Below, piece after piece: positions 34,510 through 42,826 of a stretch of 64,000 bases of DNA. The notes under the pieces were generated by a model. It did no database searches. It was not told where the DNA came from and saw only the letters and a list, made by a program, of their open reading frames with translations. The stretch spans positions 1,136,501 through 1,200,500 of the forward strand of contig NZ_AP019783.1 of the NCBI RefSeq assembly GCF_019670005.1, read 5' to 3'. A program made the translations under genes and the position numbers. Source of the DNA: Methylomagnum ishizawai (GTDB lineage: Bacteria; Pseudomonadota; Gammaproteobacteria; Methylococcales; Methylococcaceae). Position 1 is the stretch's first letter, and the number at the start of each line of letters is the position of its first letter.

Positions 34510-35687
34510 TCGGCGTCCTCCACCGTCACGTCCAGATCATCCAGCACCGGAATCCACAGCCCGGCCACGATGTCCGGTTCCCCGAAGTCGATGCTATGCA
34601 AGGCCGGGAATTGCTCGTGCAGCTCCTTCGCCAACCGGCTGAAGCTGAACCGGGAATAGGGATAGGCCAGCGTGGCCTTGCCCTGATAGGCGAGGTTCGC
34701 CCGGAACGCGGTGCCGATGAAATTTTCTAGCCCGGCCTGTAGCGCCGCCTTGGCTTCGGTGGACGTGCCCGGCTCGGCCCAGGCCGTGACGGCCAGGGAA
34801 TAGCCAGTCTCGGGCATCTGCGCCACGAGTAGATCGTCCCCATGGCCGTGGTTGCCATCGTCCATGATGTGGGTGTTGATGGCGCTCAGGTACTCGGCGG
34901 CATCGGCCCCGAAGTCGAACAGCACATAGGCGTTCGCGCTGCCTGGTCCGCGCGGCGCATCATGGACGAACCAAATCGAATCGATATCCACGCCGGGGAA
35001 ACTGGCGATGATGGACTTGTAGGCCGCGTCGGTGTGATAGCTGGACGCCGTGGCGAACTGGTTGCGGCATCGCGCCCTGAGCGCGTCATCCGTCTCGGCA
35101 TCCGCGCCGGGCAGTGTCAGCCAATCGGCTTCGTTGGTTACGGATATTCCGTTGATCGGGGTCGGCAGGATCGAATAGTAGCCCGCGCCCAGGTTGTAGG
35201 CCGCGCCCACCCCGGCGGCGATCACTGGCGCGGACACGCTCAACTCCCCGGCGGGGAGGGTGGCGTCGGCGGTGGTGGTGACCACATAGGCCACGCCATT
35301 GATTTCCGCTGTGCGGATCGTGGTCCCGGCGGCGATGGTGAGCGGCCCGCCCGCCGTGGTGCGCGAGAACACCACCACGCCCTCGGCCTGGACGCCGGGT
35401 TTACGGCTCAGGTTCACCGCGTCGGCCAACAGTTCCAGGAACACGCCCGAAGCATAGGCCAGGAACGCATTCGGCAGCACGGTATCGGCCACGAGGCCCA
35501 CCAGCCACAGCACGGGCCGGGTGATGAGCGCCGTCACGGTCCGCCAGAACGGCGAATAGGCCGGGAGGTTGGAGATCGGCGAATCCACCGCCGCCAATTC
35601 GGTCCGCCATTGGGTTTCAAGGTCCGCTTGCGTGGTGGGAATTCCCGCGTCCTTCAATACCTGCCAAAAATCAACCTGGGTACTCAT
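34506..35687 (-). CDS. Baseplate J family protein
   Basis: A 393-residue baseplate wedge protein of the gpJ/gp47 family: an N-terminal helical part (FLAYASGVFLELLADAVNLSRKPG), then VVFSRTTAGGPLTIAAGTTIRT and NLGAGYYSILPTPINGISVT and ETDDALRARCRNQF, all hallmarks of the family. ATG 35687 overlaps the previous stop (ATGA). Confidence 0.9.
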   Translation of the reverse strand: MSTQVDFWQVLKDAGIPTTQADLETQWRTELAAVDSPISNLPAYSPFWRTVTALITRPVLWLVGLVADTVLPNAFLAYASGVFLELLADAVNLSRKPGVQAEGVVVFSRTTAGGPLTIAAGTTIRTAEINGVAYVVTTTADATLPAGELSVSAPVIAAGVGAAYNLGAGYYSILPTPINGISVTNEADWLTLPGADAETDDALRARCRNQFATASSYHTDAAYKSIIASFPGVDIDSIWFVHDAPRGPGSANAYVLFDFGADAAEYLSAINTHIMDDGNHGHGDDLLVAQMPETGYSLAVTAWAEPGTSTEAKAALQAGLENFIGTAFRANLAYQGKATLAYPYSRFSFSRLAKELHEQFPALHSIDFGEPDIVAGLWIPVLDDLDVTVEDAE

Positions 35688-36109
35688 AGCAGCCCCGGCA
35701 GTATGCTGGCCGTAAACCCGAATTTCCCATAATCCACGGTATCCCCCAGGATGAAAAAGGTATCGTTATCGGCCCTTTCAATCTTGACCGTTCCTGGCAC
35801 CAAGCGAATATCCTCTTCGATCAACAAAACCAGCCGATCCAGCAGTGCCCGGACCTTAACGCCATCCCGTTCGGCGATGCAGCGCCACAGCAAACCACTC
35901 TCCCGGATCACGTGCTTCAAGTCCTGCACCACGCTATCTTTATTGGCAAGCAATAGCGGCTCGAAACTCAGGTCTATATCCAGGTCGTTATTGACAATTC
36001 GCCAATCAATATACAACCCAGGATTTCCAAGATAGGGCTGTGCCGAGGGGCCGGGCTGGCCGTCGCTCTCGTGTTCGTTGATGGCAGGATCGTTGATTAC
36101 CATATTCAC
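35684..36109 (-). CDS. Phage baseplate wedge component (gp46/gpW-like position)
   Basis: A 141-residue protein with ASNKD-type spacing (FEPLLLANKDSVVQDLKHVI) seen in short baseplate proteins encoded before gpJ. It overlaps both neighbours by 4 bp. The Mu gp46 / DUF2590 families are the nearest expectations; exact family was not verified. Confidence 0.55.
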   Translation of the reverse strand: MNMVINDPAINEHESDGQPGPSAQPYLGNPGLYIDWRIVNNDLDIDLSFEPLLLANKDSVVQDLKHVIRESGLLWRCIAERDGVKVRALLDRLVLLIEEDIRLVPGTVKIERADNDTFFILGDTVDYGKFGFTASILPGLL

Positions 36110-36906
36110 ACGTTGGGGAATGAGCTGGATGGCGGCGTAAAACTGCTGCCGGTATATCGGGCTATGCCGTCCGTAATGCGTATTTCCTCAATCAGCCCGC
36201 CAACACTGAATACCCCGGACGCCACAGCCCTATTTCCTATATATATAGTATCGAAATTAAACGACGGGGCACTGGTATTATGAATAAGCCTCGTCCCATT
36301 GACATAGACATCGAATGCTCCGGGACTGCCATCCGTTCGTATAAACGCTATATGATTGCGGTCCGCAGATATGGCAGAAAATAATGTTGCCCCTCCAAGC
36401 GAGAACGCCAGATTGCTGGACGTCATCGCCATTATCGCAAATGTTTTCGTTCCGCCAGACGTACAACGGATAAATTCGTATCGACCATCCGCATAACCAC
36501 CAGTATTCGGGTTTGTAATTGATGTTATTCTAACCCAGCATTCAAGGGTAAATGTACCTGTAGATGACGACAGGAAACTAGAGCCGCTATACGACACATA
36601 ATTAGCGGTCGCGCCTGCCGCGAACGCCATTGCCTTTTCGCCGAACCAAGCGGAGTCTGTAGTGATAGAAGGCGATCCGGTTTGTGTGAATGCCCAATCG
36701 TGCGAGGATGAATCCTTTGTAGTGGAAACATCCATGTGCATGAGCAAGACAACATTTGAAAAGTATGGGTCCGATTCTGCGGAGCCAGAACCGCCTTCTA
36801 GGGCATGTTGGGTCAAACTACAATATCGCCCCCGGCGCGGCACCTGAATGTCGCGATAAGGGACTATCAATCCATCGTCATTTGGGAGCCAGATTTTCCC
36901 CATCAT
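36106..36906 (-). CDS. LamG/concanavalin-like lectin domain protein in the tail operon
   Basis: A 266-residue protein. Residues about 45-260 have the jelly-roll pattern of LamG/pentraxin-like lectin domains (VVLLMHMD at the start, FTLECWVRI, NHIAFIRTDGSPGAFDVYVNGTRL, FDTIYIGNRAV, GLIEEIRITDGIARY). Such domains in phage tails bind sugars. The gene is visibly AT-richer than its neighbours, suggesting separate acquisition, yet keeps ATGA overlaps on both sides. Confidence 0.75.
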   Translation of the reverse strand: MMGKIWLPNDDGLIVPYRDIQVPRRGRYCSLTQHALEGGSGSAESDPYFSNVVLLMHMDVSTTKDSSSHDWAFTQTGSPSITTDSAWFGEKAMAFAAGATANYVSYSGSSFLSSSTGTFTLECWVRITSITNPNTGGYADGRYEFIRCTSGGTKTFAIMAMTSSNLAFSLGGATLFSAISADRNHIAFIRTDGSPGAFDVYVNGTRLIHNTSAPSFNFDTIYIGNRAVASGVFSVGGLIEEIRITDGIARYTGSSFTPPSSSFPNV

Positions 36907-38216
36907 TTGCTGTCCTTGCGCGATTGCGCCATATCGAACCGGGACTCCCCGCCGATGCCCGTACCGGATACCCAGTCCACGGCGTTTGCTGTGGCTGTGA
37001 TGGTGGGCGCGGTGCCTCCGGGGAATTTGTAGACGCTATTCCAGCCCGCCACGGTTCGTCCACCTGTCGCGTCCTGGGTAAACCGGATTGAAATAGGTAT
37101 CGAACCGGATGCCGGAACATTGGTAGGGGCGTTGACGGCGGTGATATTGGTCGTGAGGGAAACCAAGAATACATTCCCCAGCGACAAATCTGGGGTAATC
37201 GCGCCCCCGGAAATGGATAGCGTTACCGCCGTTTCCCGCACGCTGGTTAATTGGGCATTTTTGATTTGATGCCCCGCCACATCCCAATCGCCGGTTGCCG
37301 CTACCGATCCATCCTTTTGTAGCGCGTTATCGGCCTTGGTGCCCTGGGCGGCGGTCGCGAATAGCCCCGCGACCGCCGCCAGTACCCGCCCCACCGTGAA
37401 ATAAAGGTTCGTTGAACCCTCGGGGAGCTGGTCGGTATTCGCCGCCCCGGTGCCGTCCGAACTGGTCAACACCCAAGCGCCATCGCTCACGTCCCAGGAA
37501 TAGACATGCAGCGCCCCGCCGGTCCCGCTGTCCACCTGGGCGTAGTCGCCCGCCGCCGCCGTGGGATATGCGGATTCCAGGGCCGCCAGCGTGGCGAACA
37601 GTCCCTTGAAGCGGTCGTTATAGGCCGATGCGTCCAGTTTCAAATCCAGCGCCGCTTGCGTGGCCGTCGAAACCGGCTTGTCCAGGTCGGCGGTGTTATC
37701 CACTTCGCCCAACCCCAGGTTGTCCCGCGCCGCCGCCGGGTCGGTGACTTCGTTCAGGTTACGTGACCCGAGCATGTCCCCGGTGCCGAACCCGCTGATA
37801 TCGTCCGGCTGGACATAGCGCCCGTCCGCCTCGGCTTGGGTCAGATACACCGGGTGCGGATCGTCCTCGGCTTCATGGGCCGCGATGGCCTCGGCAATCG
37901 CCGCTGTACCCGCCGCCACCTGTTGCAGTTCGGCCAACAGTTCCGCGCAGACCGTCACCTTGATCATGGTGCCCGCGTTCCATGCCCGCGTGGTCGGCGT
38001 GGTCGGGTCCAGCGTCAACACGTCGCCGGTCCGCCCGATCACCTTTACCCGTTGGTCCCCACCGGGGAGGCCGATCCGGGTCCAGATATGTTGGTTATCG
38101 CCGAGAGTGCCGAACTTGGCCCCTTCCCCGGCCCGTACCAGGAGCGTGGTCGCGCTTTGGGCCACATCCGACGCCAAGGCGGTTGTGCAGTTGTTGACGA
38201 AAATAGCCTGGGACAT
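36903..38216 (-). CDS. Phage tail appendage/fibre-like protein
   Basis: A 437-residue protein. The N-terminal domain (about 1-100) binds to the tail; a middle section has HPVYLTQAEADGRYVQPDD and LNEVTDPAAARDNLGLGEVDNTADLDKPVS, the repeating shaft motifs of tail fibres; the C-terminus is a beta-rich tip (TLSISGGAITPDLSLGNVF). Together with the LamG protein and the collar fibre it supplies host-range functions. Confidence 0.72.
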   Translation of the reverse strand: MSQAIFVNNCTTALASDVAQSATTLLVRAGEGAKFGTLGDNQHIWTRIGLPGGDQRVKVIGRTGDVLTLDPTTPTTRAWNAGTMIKVTVCAELLAELQQVAAGTAAIAEAIAAHEAEDDPHPVYLTQAEADGRYVQPDDISGFGTGDMLGSRNLNEVTDPAAARDNLGLGEVDNTADLDKPVSTATQAALDLKLDASAYNDRFKGLFATLAALESAYPTAAAGDYAQVDSGTGGALHVYSWDVSDGAWVLTSSDGTGAANTDQLPEGSTNLYFTVGRVLAAVAGLFATAAQGTKADNALQKDGSVAATGDWDVAGHQIKNAQLTSVRETAVTLSISGGAITPDLSLGNVFLVSLTTNITAVNAPTNVPASGSIPISIRFTQDATGGRTVAGWNSVYKFPGGTAPTITATANAVDWVSGTGIGGESRFDMAQSRKDSK

Positions 38217-38234
38217 GCGGGATAAACCTCCTAC

Positions 38235-40364
38235 CTAGGGCGCGGCCATGTTGAGTTCGTGGGCGAGGCGTTGCCCGCTCATGGGCTGGCCGTAGTTGTG
38301 GACATGCACCGCGCCGATGGAGCGGCTGCTGTTGGTGTTGATGGCGGTGCTAATTTGCTTGGCAACGCCGCCGGGCGCACCGCCCCCTTTGGGCGCGGCC
38401 AATCCCGCCGGGGGGCCGGGCAGGGCGGCGGCGGGCGCGGCCCCGAAGCTGGGCATCGAAAACGAAGGCATCGACCACCCGGCGAACGGATTCAAGCTGG
38501 CGATGGCTCCGACCAGCGCTTGCCATTGGGCGGAAATGCCGCCGATGAAGCCATCCCACCAGCCGGTGAGGCCGGACCATGCGCCCAGGATGCTGGCGAC
38601 ATAGCCGCCCATTCCGCCCGCGAAGCCGTCCCACCACAGCGTGAGGCTATCCCATCCGGCGACGATATCGCCGACCCCGAACGAACCGATGGACGCCAGC
38701 CAAGTTTGGACCGCGCCCAGAATCGATCCGGTCCAACGGCCCACCGCGCCGGTCCATTCATCCCAGTACACGACCGCCGCCACCACCGCCGCGCCCAGGG
38801 CGATCACGCCCGCGACAACCCAGGTGATTGGGTTCGCCAGCAAGGCGGCGGCGAAACCCCACACGGCGGGCAGCGCCCCGAGGATGCCCATCCGCAGAAT
38901 CCCGAAGGCCAGTGCGGCCCCACGGCTGGCCGCGTTCCACAGCCACATCGCCGCGCCGGACAGTTGCACTTGCAGGGCGAAGGCCAGCATGATCGCCCGC
39001 AGCCCCGCGAGCATCCCGCGCCACAGCCCACCCATGGCCAGGGCCGCGAGCCACGCCAGGCGCAGCAGCTTGAACGGCGCGATCAGCAGCCATACCGCAC
39101 CCTGTAGCAGCATCATCCCGCCTTGCAGTCCGACCAATAGGAACCGGCCCACGCCCACGGCGATGGACAGCGCGGATACGGCGGCGATCAAAGCCAGGAT
39201 GCCCAGCACACCCTTCCCGAGCGCGGCGGTGAGGTGGGGAAACAGGTCGGTCCAGCGCAAGAGGCGCTGTTCCAGGGCGGTGATCTTGTCCAGGGTGGGC
39301 GTGAGCGCCGAAACCATCTTCTGGCCCACGGCGATGCGTAGCGCGTTCGCGCCCGAAATCACCCGGTCGAACGGGTCCACCATCGCATCAGCCATGCGCT
39401 GTAGTTCGGCCAGTCCCTTTTGCTGGCCGATGTCCTTGATGTTCTTGCCGAGGCCGTCCACATCGGTCATCAACAGCTTAATCAGCGACACCGCCTCGCC
39501 CGAGCCGAACGCCTTCTTGAGCGCGTCCGATTCGGCCACGGTGTCGATCTCGCCATACTTGCCCTTGATCTTGTTCAGCACGTCCACCATGGGCAGCAGC
39601 CGCCCACGGGCATCGGTGAATTTCAGCCCGAGTTCTTTCTGTGCCCCGCCCACGCCGTCCAGGAACGCCCGGTACTTGGTGCCCGCCTCGGCCCCCGGCA
39701 TGGTGGCTTGCAGGGTGCCCAGCACGGCGAACTGTTCGGCCATGGCGATCCCGGCGGTGGTGGCGTTCGCGCCCAGGTTGGTGAATGCCTCGGACATGCC
39801 CTTGCCGTCCGTCTTGAATACGTTCACGGCCATGGCGGTTTGCGCGGCCAGCATTTCGACCCAGTTGGACCGGCCCATTTGGTCGGCGGTCTTCTGGAAA
39901 ATGCCGTACATGGTGCCCACGTAGCTGGTGATATCGCCCACGTCCGCCTTGGTGCCCTTGGCGAGCAAGGCCGAGGCCGTGGTGAAGGCGGGAAGTTCGT
40001 TGCCCACGAGGCCCGCGATAGCGCCCTGGATATCGTAGGAAGCGGAGACAAACTCCGCAGCGCTTCCGCCGTACTGCGTGCTGAACCGGAGGGCGGTACT
40101 GTTAAGGTTGTCGAGTACGTCCTGGGCCACGCCCAGCGATTTCACCTCGCCCAGGGCTTTATTCATCTCGCGGGCCGGGTTCACGATCTCGACCAACGCC
40201 GCGCCGGTACCCACCAGTCCGGCCACGCCGTAGCCGATGCGTTGGTAGCCCTTTTCAGCATGGCCGGTGAGCTTGTCCAGCGCCTTCATGGCCTTTCCCG
40301 CCGGGCCGGTCATGCGGTCGATCAGGGATAGGACGAATTCGAGGCGGGAGGTTGCGGCGGCCAT
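38235..40364 (-). CDS. Phage tail tape measure protein
   Basis: A 709-residue tape measure of the TIGR01760-type core (FVSASYDIQGAIAGLVGNELPAFTTASALLAKGTKADVGD, split here as one family region around residues 100-170, and GTKYRAFLDGVGGAQKELGLKF). A strongly hydrophobic central section (about 360-560) has several membrane-like helices. Size predicts a tail of roughly 100 nm by the usual rule, an estimate only. Confidence 0.9.
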   Translation of the reverse strand: MAAATSRLEFVLSLIDRMTGPAGKAMKALDKLTGHAEKGYQRIGYGVAGLVGTGAALVEIVNPAREMNKALGEVKSLGVAQDVLDNLNSTALRFSTQYGGSAAEFVSASYDIQGAIAGLVGNELPAFTTASALLAKGTKADVGDITSYVGTMYGIFQKTADQMGRSNWVEMLAAQTAMAVNVFKTDGKGMSEAFTNLGANATTAGIAMAEQFAVLGTLQATMPGAEAGTKYRAFLDGVGGAQKELGLKFTDARGRLLPMVDVLNKIKGKYGEIDTVAESDALKKAFGSGEAVSLIKLLMTDVDGLGKNIKDIGQQKGLAELQRMADAMVDPFDRVISGANALRIAVGQKMVSALTPTLDKITALEQRLLRWTDLFPHLTAALGKGVLGILALIAAVSALSIAVGVGRFLLVGLQGGMMLLQGAVWLLIAPFKLLRLAWLAALAMGGLWRGMLAGLRAIMLAFALQVQLSGAAMWLWNAASRGAALAFGILRMGILGALPAVWGFAAALLANPITWVVAGVIALGAAVVAAVVYWDEWTGAVGRWTGSILGAVQTWLASIGSFGVGDIVAGWDSLTLWWDGFAGGMGGYVASILGAWSGLTGWWDGFIGGISAQWQALVGAIASLNPFAGWSMPSFSMPSFGAAPAAALPGPPAGLAAPKGGGAPGGVAKQISTAINTNSSRSIGAVHVHNYGQPMSGQRLAHELNMAAP

Positions 40365-40367
40365 GGA

Positions 40368-40820
40368 TCAACGCCCCTCGAACAGCGCCCGCTCGGCCCG
40401 TCGCCGGGCGATCAGGTATTCGCAAGCCACCAATCCATCATTGATATAAATCCCGAAGGCCCGTGCCGCGCCTGCATAATCGCCATCGTTCAAGCGCTTG
40501 GCGACTTCGCACCCGGCGAAGGATTGCTTTTGCTGGCCCAGGCTGAAGGCCAGCGACACCAACGCATCGAACTGGTGCTGATTCAGCGCCACCTTGACAT
40601 ACAGCCGGATGTTCTTGGCCGCGATCTCGCAATCGTCCTTCAGCAGCGCTTTAGCCTCGTTCTTGGTCAAGCGGTCGGGCACCATGTCCCCCTGTCGCTT
40701 GATGTGGCCGTAGCCGATTTCCGCGTGCCCCCACTTGCCCAGCCCCCAGGTCGACAGGAAGGTTTCCATCCGCATGATGGCGTCCAGGCCGTTCGCCGAT
40801 AGCCGCATTTCCGCGTTCAT
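40368..40820 (-). CDS. Lysozyme-like GH24 paralogue lacking two catalytic residues
   Basis: A 150-residue protein with clear GH24 lysozyme C-terminal features (LNQHQFDALVSLAFSLGQQ, SFAGCEVAKRLNDGDYAGAA, RRRAERALFEGR). Glu19 is present, but the aspartate expected nine residues later is Gly28 and the threonine of TIGYGH is Glu34 (AEIGYGH). It therefore may be inactive or altered. No signal or anchor. ATG 40820 overlaps the upstream endolysin stop (ATGA), so the two are made together. It could modulate lysis or bind peptidoglycan. Confidence 0.75.
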   Translation of the reverse strand: MNAEMRLSANGLDAIMRMETFLSTWGLGKWGHAEIGYGHIKRQGDMVPDRLTKNEAKALLKDDCEIAAKNIRLYVKVALNQHQFDALVSLAFSLGQQKQSFAGCEVAKRLNDGDYAGAARAFGIYINDGLVACEYLIARRRAERALFEGR

Positions 40821-41302
40821 GCCCCCGCCCCCTTGAACCCAGCGCGGCACAGTTCGCGCTCTTCGGCCCGGCGGCGGGTCAAGCCCGGCCATTCCACGCC
40901 CCCGGCCTTGTTCCACCGGGGGAACTCTTCGCACGCCCCGGCGATGTCACCGGCATTGAGCTTGCGCCGCAAAGTGGACTTGCAGAACGCCCCGGTCCCG
41001 ATGTTGTATGTGAGGTCTAGCGCCGCGATATAGGCACCGTCCGGGATGGACTCGGGCCGGTCCAGGCACGCCACCATGCCCGCCTCGAATTCGCGCAGCC
41101 GCGCGCCGAGCAGGGTCCGGCATTGGTCGGCGGTCGCACGGTCGCCCATTCGGACACCGCGAGTCTCGCCAAAACAGATCGTGGGGATACCAATGGGGTC
41201 GCGATAGGCCACGGTGCGCAGCCCTTCGTAGCCCCCGGTCAATGCCACCGCCGCCGCCAGCACGCCGCCGGTCAACCGGCTTTTCTTGAACTTCGCCGCC
41301 AT
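40817..41302 (-). CDS. SAR-type GH24 endolysin
   Basis: A 161-residue lysozyme with an N-terminal signal-anchor-release segment (TGGVLAAAVALTGGYEG). The complete GH24 catalytic triad with E-X8-D-X5-T spacing is present: Glu26, Asp35 and Thr41. It should be secreted by Sec, tethered to the membrane and released on depolarisation to degrade murein. Located directly before the degenerate lysozyme and behind the tail chaperone. Confidence 0.88.
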   Translation of the reverse strand: MAAKFKKSRLTGGVLAAAVALTGGYEGLRTVAYRDPIGIPTICFGETRGVRMGDRATADQCRTLLGARLREFEAGMVACLDRPESIPDGAYIAALDLTYNIGTGAFCKSTLRRKLNAGDIAGACEEFPRWNKAGGVEWPGLTRRRAEERELCRAGFKGAGA

Positions 41303-41303
41303 G

Positions 41304-41764
41304 TCATTTCCCCGAAAACGCCTTGTCGATACCCGCCGCCACCGCCGCCCGCATGTGTTCCCAGTACCGTTGCTCCAGCCACAGCGCGGCCCCCAGCGTC
41401 TCGGGGTCCGGCTCGCAGCCTGGAAAATAGTGCCGGGCCAACCAAAGCAACTGCCCGTAGCCGTCCGCCTCTAGGCGCTCGGCCCGAGCTTGGGCTTTTT
41501 TACGGCCACCTTGACGGTTTCGGCCCCTTCCTCCACCAGTGCCCCGGCCACTTGCAAGGCCAGGATGCCCTTGATTTCACCCCCGGCGGTCAACGCGCCT
41601 TTCAGGGCGTCCCGTTGGTCCGGGACCACGCAGCCCATACAGAAATTGAAGGCCGGGCCGATCTTGTCGGCGGGCGTGGTGTCGTTCAGGAAAGTGTTGA
41701 TGGCGGTATGGTCCACGGTGAACGCGAAGTCCACAGCGCCGATGGATAGCGTTGTCTCTGGCAT
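41304..41764 (-). CDS. Tail assembly chaperone, -1 frameshift product
   Basis: If ribosomes slip -1 at the A_AAA_AAG heptamer (41501-41495), the 90-residue N-terminal part of the tail assembly chaperone continues into an otherwise start-less frame of 63 codons ending at TGA 41306-41304, giving a 153-residue protein. The extension has real protein character (LLWLARHYFPGC, PDPETLGAALWLEQRYW) and resembles small phage families placed before tape-measure genes. This is the P2 gpE/gpE+E' and lambda gpG/gpGT arrangement. The stop sits 1 bp before the endolysin start. Confidence 0.82.
41471..41764 (-). CDS. Tail assembly chaperone, zero-frame product
   Basis: A 97-residue protein (MPETTLSIGAVDFAFTVDH start) whose position between the tail tube and the tape measure fits tail assembly chaperones, which coat the tape measure during tail building. 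It ends VAVKKPKLGPSA when no frameshift occurs. The start ATG 41764 follows a GGGGATA leader. Confidence 0.8.
   Translation of the reverse strand: MPETTLSIGAVDFAFTVDHTAINTFLNDTTPADKIGPAFNFCMGCVVPDQRDALKGALTAGGEIKGILALQVAGALVEEGAETVKVAVKKPKLGPSA
41495..41501 (-). promoter_or_regulatory. Programmed -1 ribosomal frameshift site
   Basis: The heptamer A_AAA_AAG in the correct phase (codons GTA AAA AAG) lies just upstream of the zero-frame stop at 41471. The -1 frame is open before and well beyond that stop. GC-rich sequence downstream could form a stimulating stem. Confidence 0.85.
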
Positions 41765-41773
41765 GGGTATCCC

Positions 41774-42067
41774 CTAATTGTGTGGTTTGGAAATCGGCCC
41801 GATCCGGGCGTCCAGCTTGTCCTCGATCCGGTCCAAGCGGGCATGAACCCCGCCGATGGATCGGGCCAGATCGTCCTTGGTCGGATAGCCCGCCGCCACC
41901 TGGGTTTCGATGGCGTGCAGCTTGGCGGTGTCCTGTTCCATGCGCTCGCTCAGTTTGCCCACCATGCCCTCAAGGCCATGGATGTACAGCCCGGCCAGCG
42001 CCGCCAGCACTGTAAGCGCGGCGGTCAAGGCATCGCGCAACGTGATGTTCTGCCCGTTCACCGCCAT
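41774..42067 (-). CDS. Small TM/coiled-coil phage protein, lysis-associated candidate
   Basis: A 97-residue protein with one hydrophobic helix (about residues 12-31, ALTAALTVLAALAGLYIHGL) and a C-terminal coiled coil (MVGKLSERMEQDTAKLHAIE, RLDRIEDKLDARIG). The design resembles spanin or antiholin-type accessory proteins. It follows the holin candidate by 1 bp. No specific family recognised. Confidence 0.6.
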   Translation of the reverse strand: MAVNGQNITLRDALTAALTVLAALAGLYIHGLEGMVGKLSERMEQDTAKLHAIETQVAAGYPTKDDLARSIGGVHARLDRIEDKLDARIGPISKPHN

Positions 42068-42068
42068 G

Positions 42069-42362
42069 TCAGCCGCTCCCCTTGTTCAGCGCCGAATCCG
42101 CGCCGTAGCCGGTGAGGAAGGCCAGGGCCAGCGACTGCGGCGAACCGTCCACGGGCGTACCGTTCGCCACGAGGGCGGCGATCTCGCTGGAGATCGCCCC
42201 CAGCGAGGCGAACAGCGACAGCAGGGTGTGCCCGAAGTTCTCGCCCAGGTGGTCGAACAAGCCGTCCGGGGTTTCGCCGCGCAAGCGGCGCTTGGCCCAA
42301 TGCGCGAGCGCCCCCAATCCGGCCAGGGCGTACAAAGTCAAAGCGGCCTTCCACGGGTCCAT
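42069..42362 (-). CDS. Putative phage holin
   Basis: A 97-residue protein starting MDPWKAALTLYALAGLGALAHWAKRRL, with an N-terminal transmembrane helix, a short polar stretch and a second and third hydrophobic segment (NFGHTLLSLFASLGAISSEIAALV, SLALAFLTGYGADSAL). It starts 2 bp after the tail tube stop and sits one gene away from the endolysin set. Size and topology fit a holin; it is hidden within a longer unrelated-frame open reading frame. Confidence 0.6.
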   Translation of the reverse strand: MDPWKAALTLYALAGLGALAHWAKRRLRGETPDGLFDHLGENFGHTLLSLFASLGAISSEIAALVANGTPVDGSPQSLALAFLTGYGADSALNKGSG

Positions 42363-42364
42363 GG

Positions 42365-42811
42365 CTACAGCCCCTGGGTGTCGGTTTTGCGGAGGTACGG
42401 CACGCCGTTGATCCGCACGAAGTCGGGCGAGGTCACATAGAACGGCACCTTGCGCTTCACCTTTTCCGCCGCCTTGGGGTCGATGCTCACGAGGTCGGAA
42501 ATCTTCAGCTTGCAGCCGAACAGCTCCAACTTCTCCGATTGCTCCCCGAAGCTGCCCGAACACACGATGTCGAACGCGGCCAGGTCTTTCCAGGAACCGG
42601 CGGTCTGCGCCTGGTCGTTCAGCTTCTTGAATTCCTTCAAGCTGAATTCCAGTTCGCCCTCGCACGACACGTCCCCGTCGATATCGCCATCGGGCACGCC
42701 GTTGGTGCTGGCGAAGGTGCTGTTGTCGGTGATGGTGGCCGTCATGTTTTCCACGTTCACGGCGGTGTTGCCGATGATGATGTGGAAGTTCTTGCCGGAT
42801 AGGTGGCTCAT
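42365..42811 (-). CDS. Phage tail tube protein (DUF2597 type)
   Basis: A 148-residue beta-rich protein (MSHLSGKNFHIIIGNTAVNVENMTATITDN start) of the type encoded directly behind the sheath gene, as P2 FII is. Segment ELEFSLKEFKKLNDQAQTAGSWKDLAAFDIVC is characteristic of the DUF2597 family. It should form the inner tail tube. Confidence 0.78.
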   Translation of the reverse strand: MSHLSGKNFHIIIGNTAVNVENMTATITDNSTFASTNGVPDGDIDGDVSCEGELEFSLKEFKKLNDQAQTAGSWKDLAAFDIVCSGSFGEQSEKLELFGCKLKISDLVSIDPKAAEKVKRKVPFYVTSPDFVRINGVPYLRKTDTQGL

Positions 42812-42826
42812 GGTTGGGTTCTCCGA

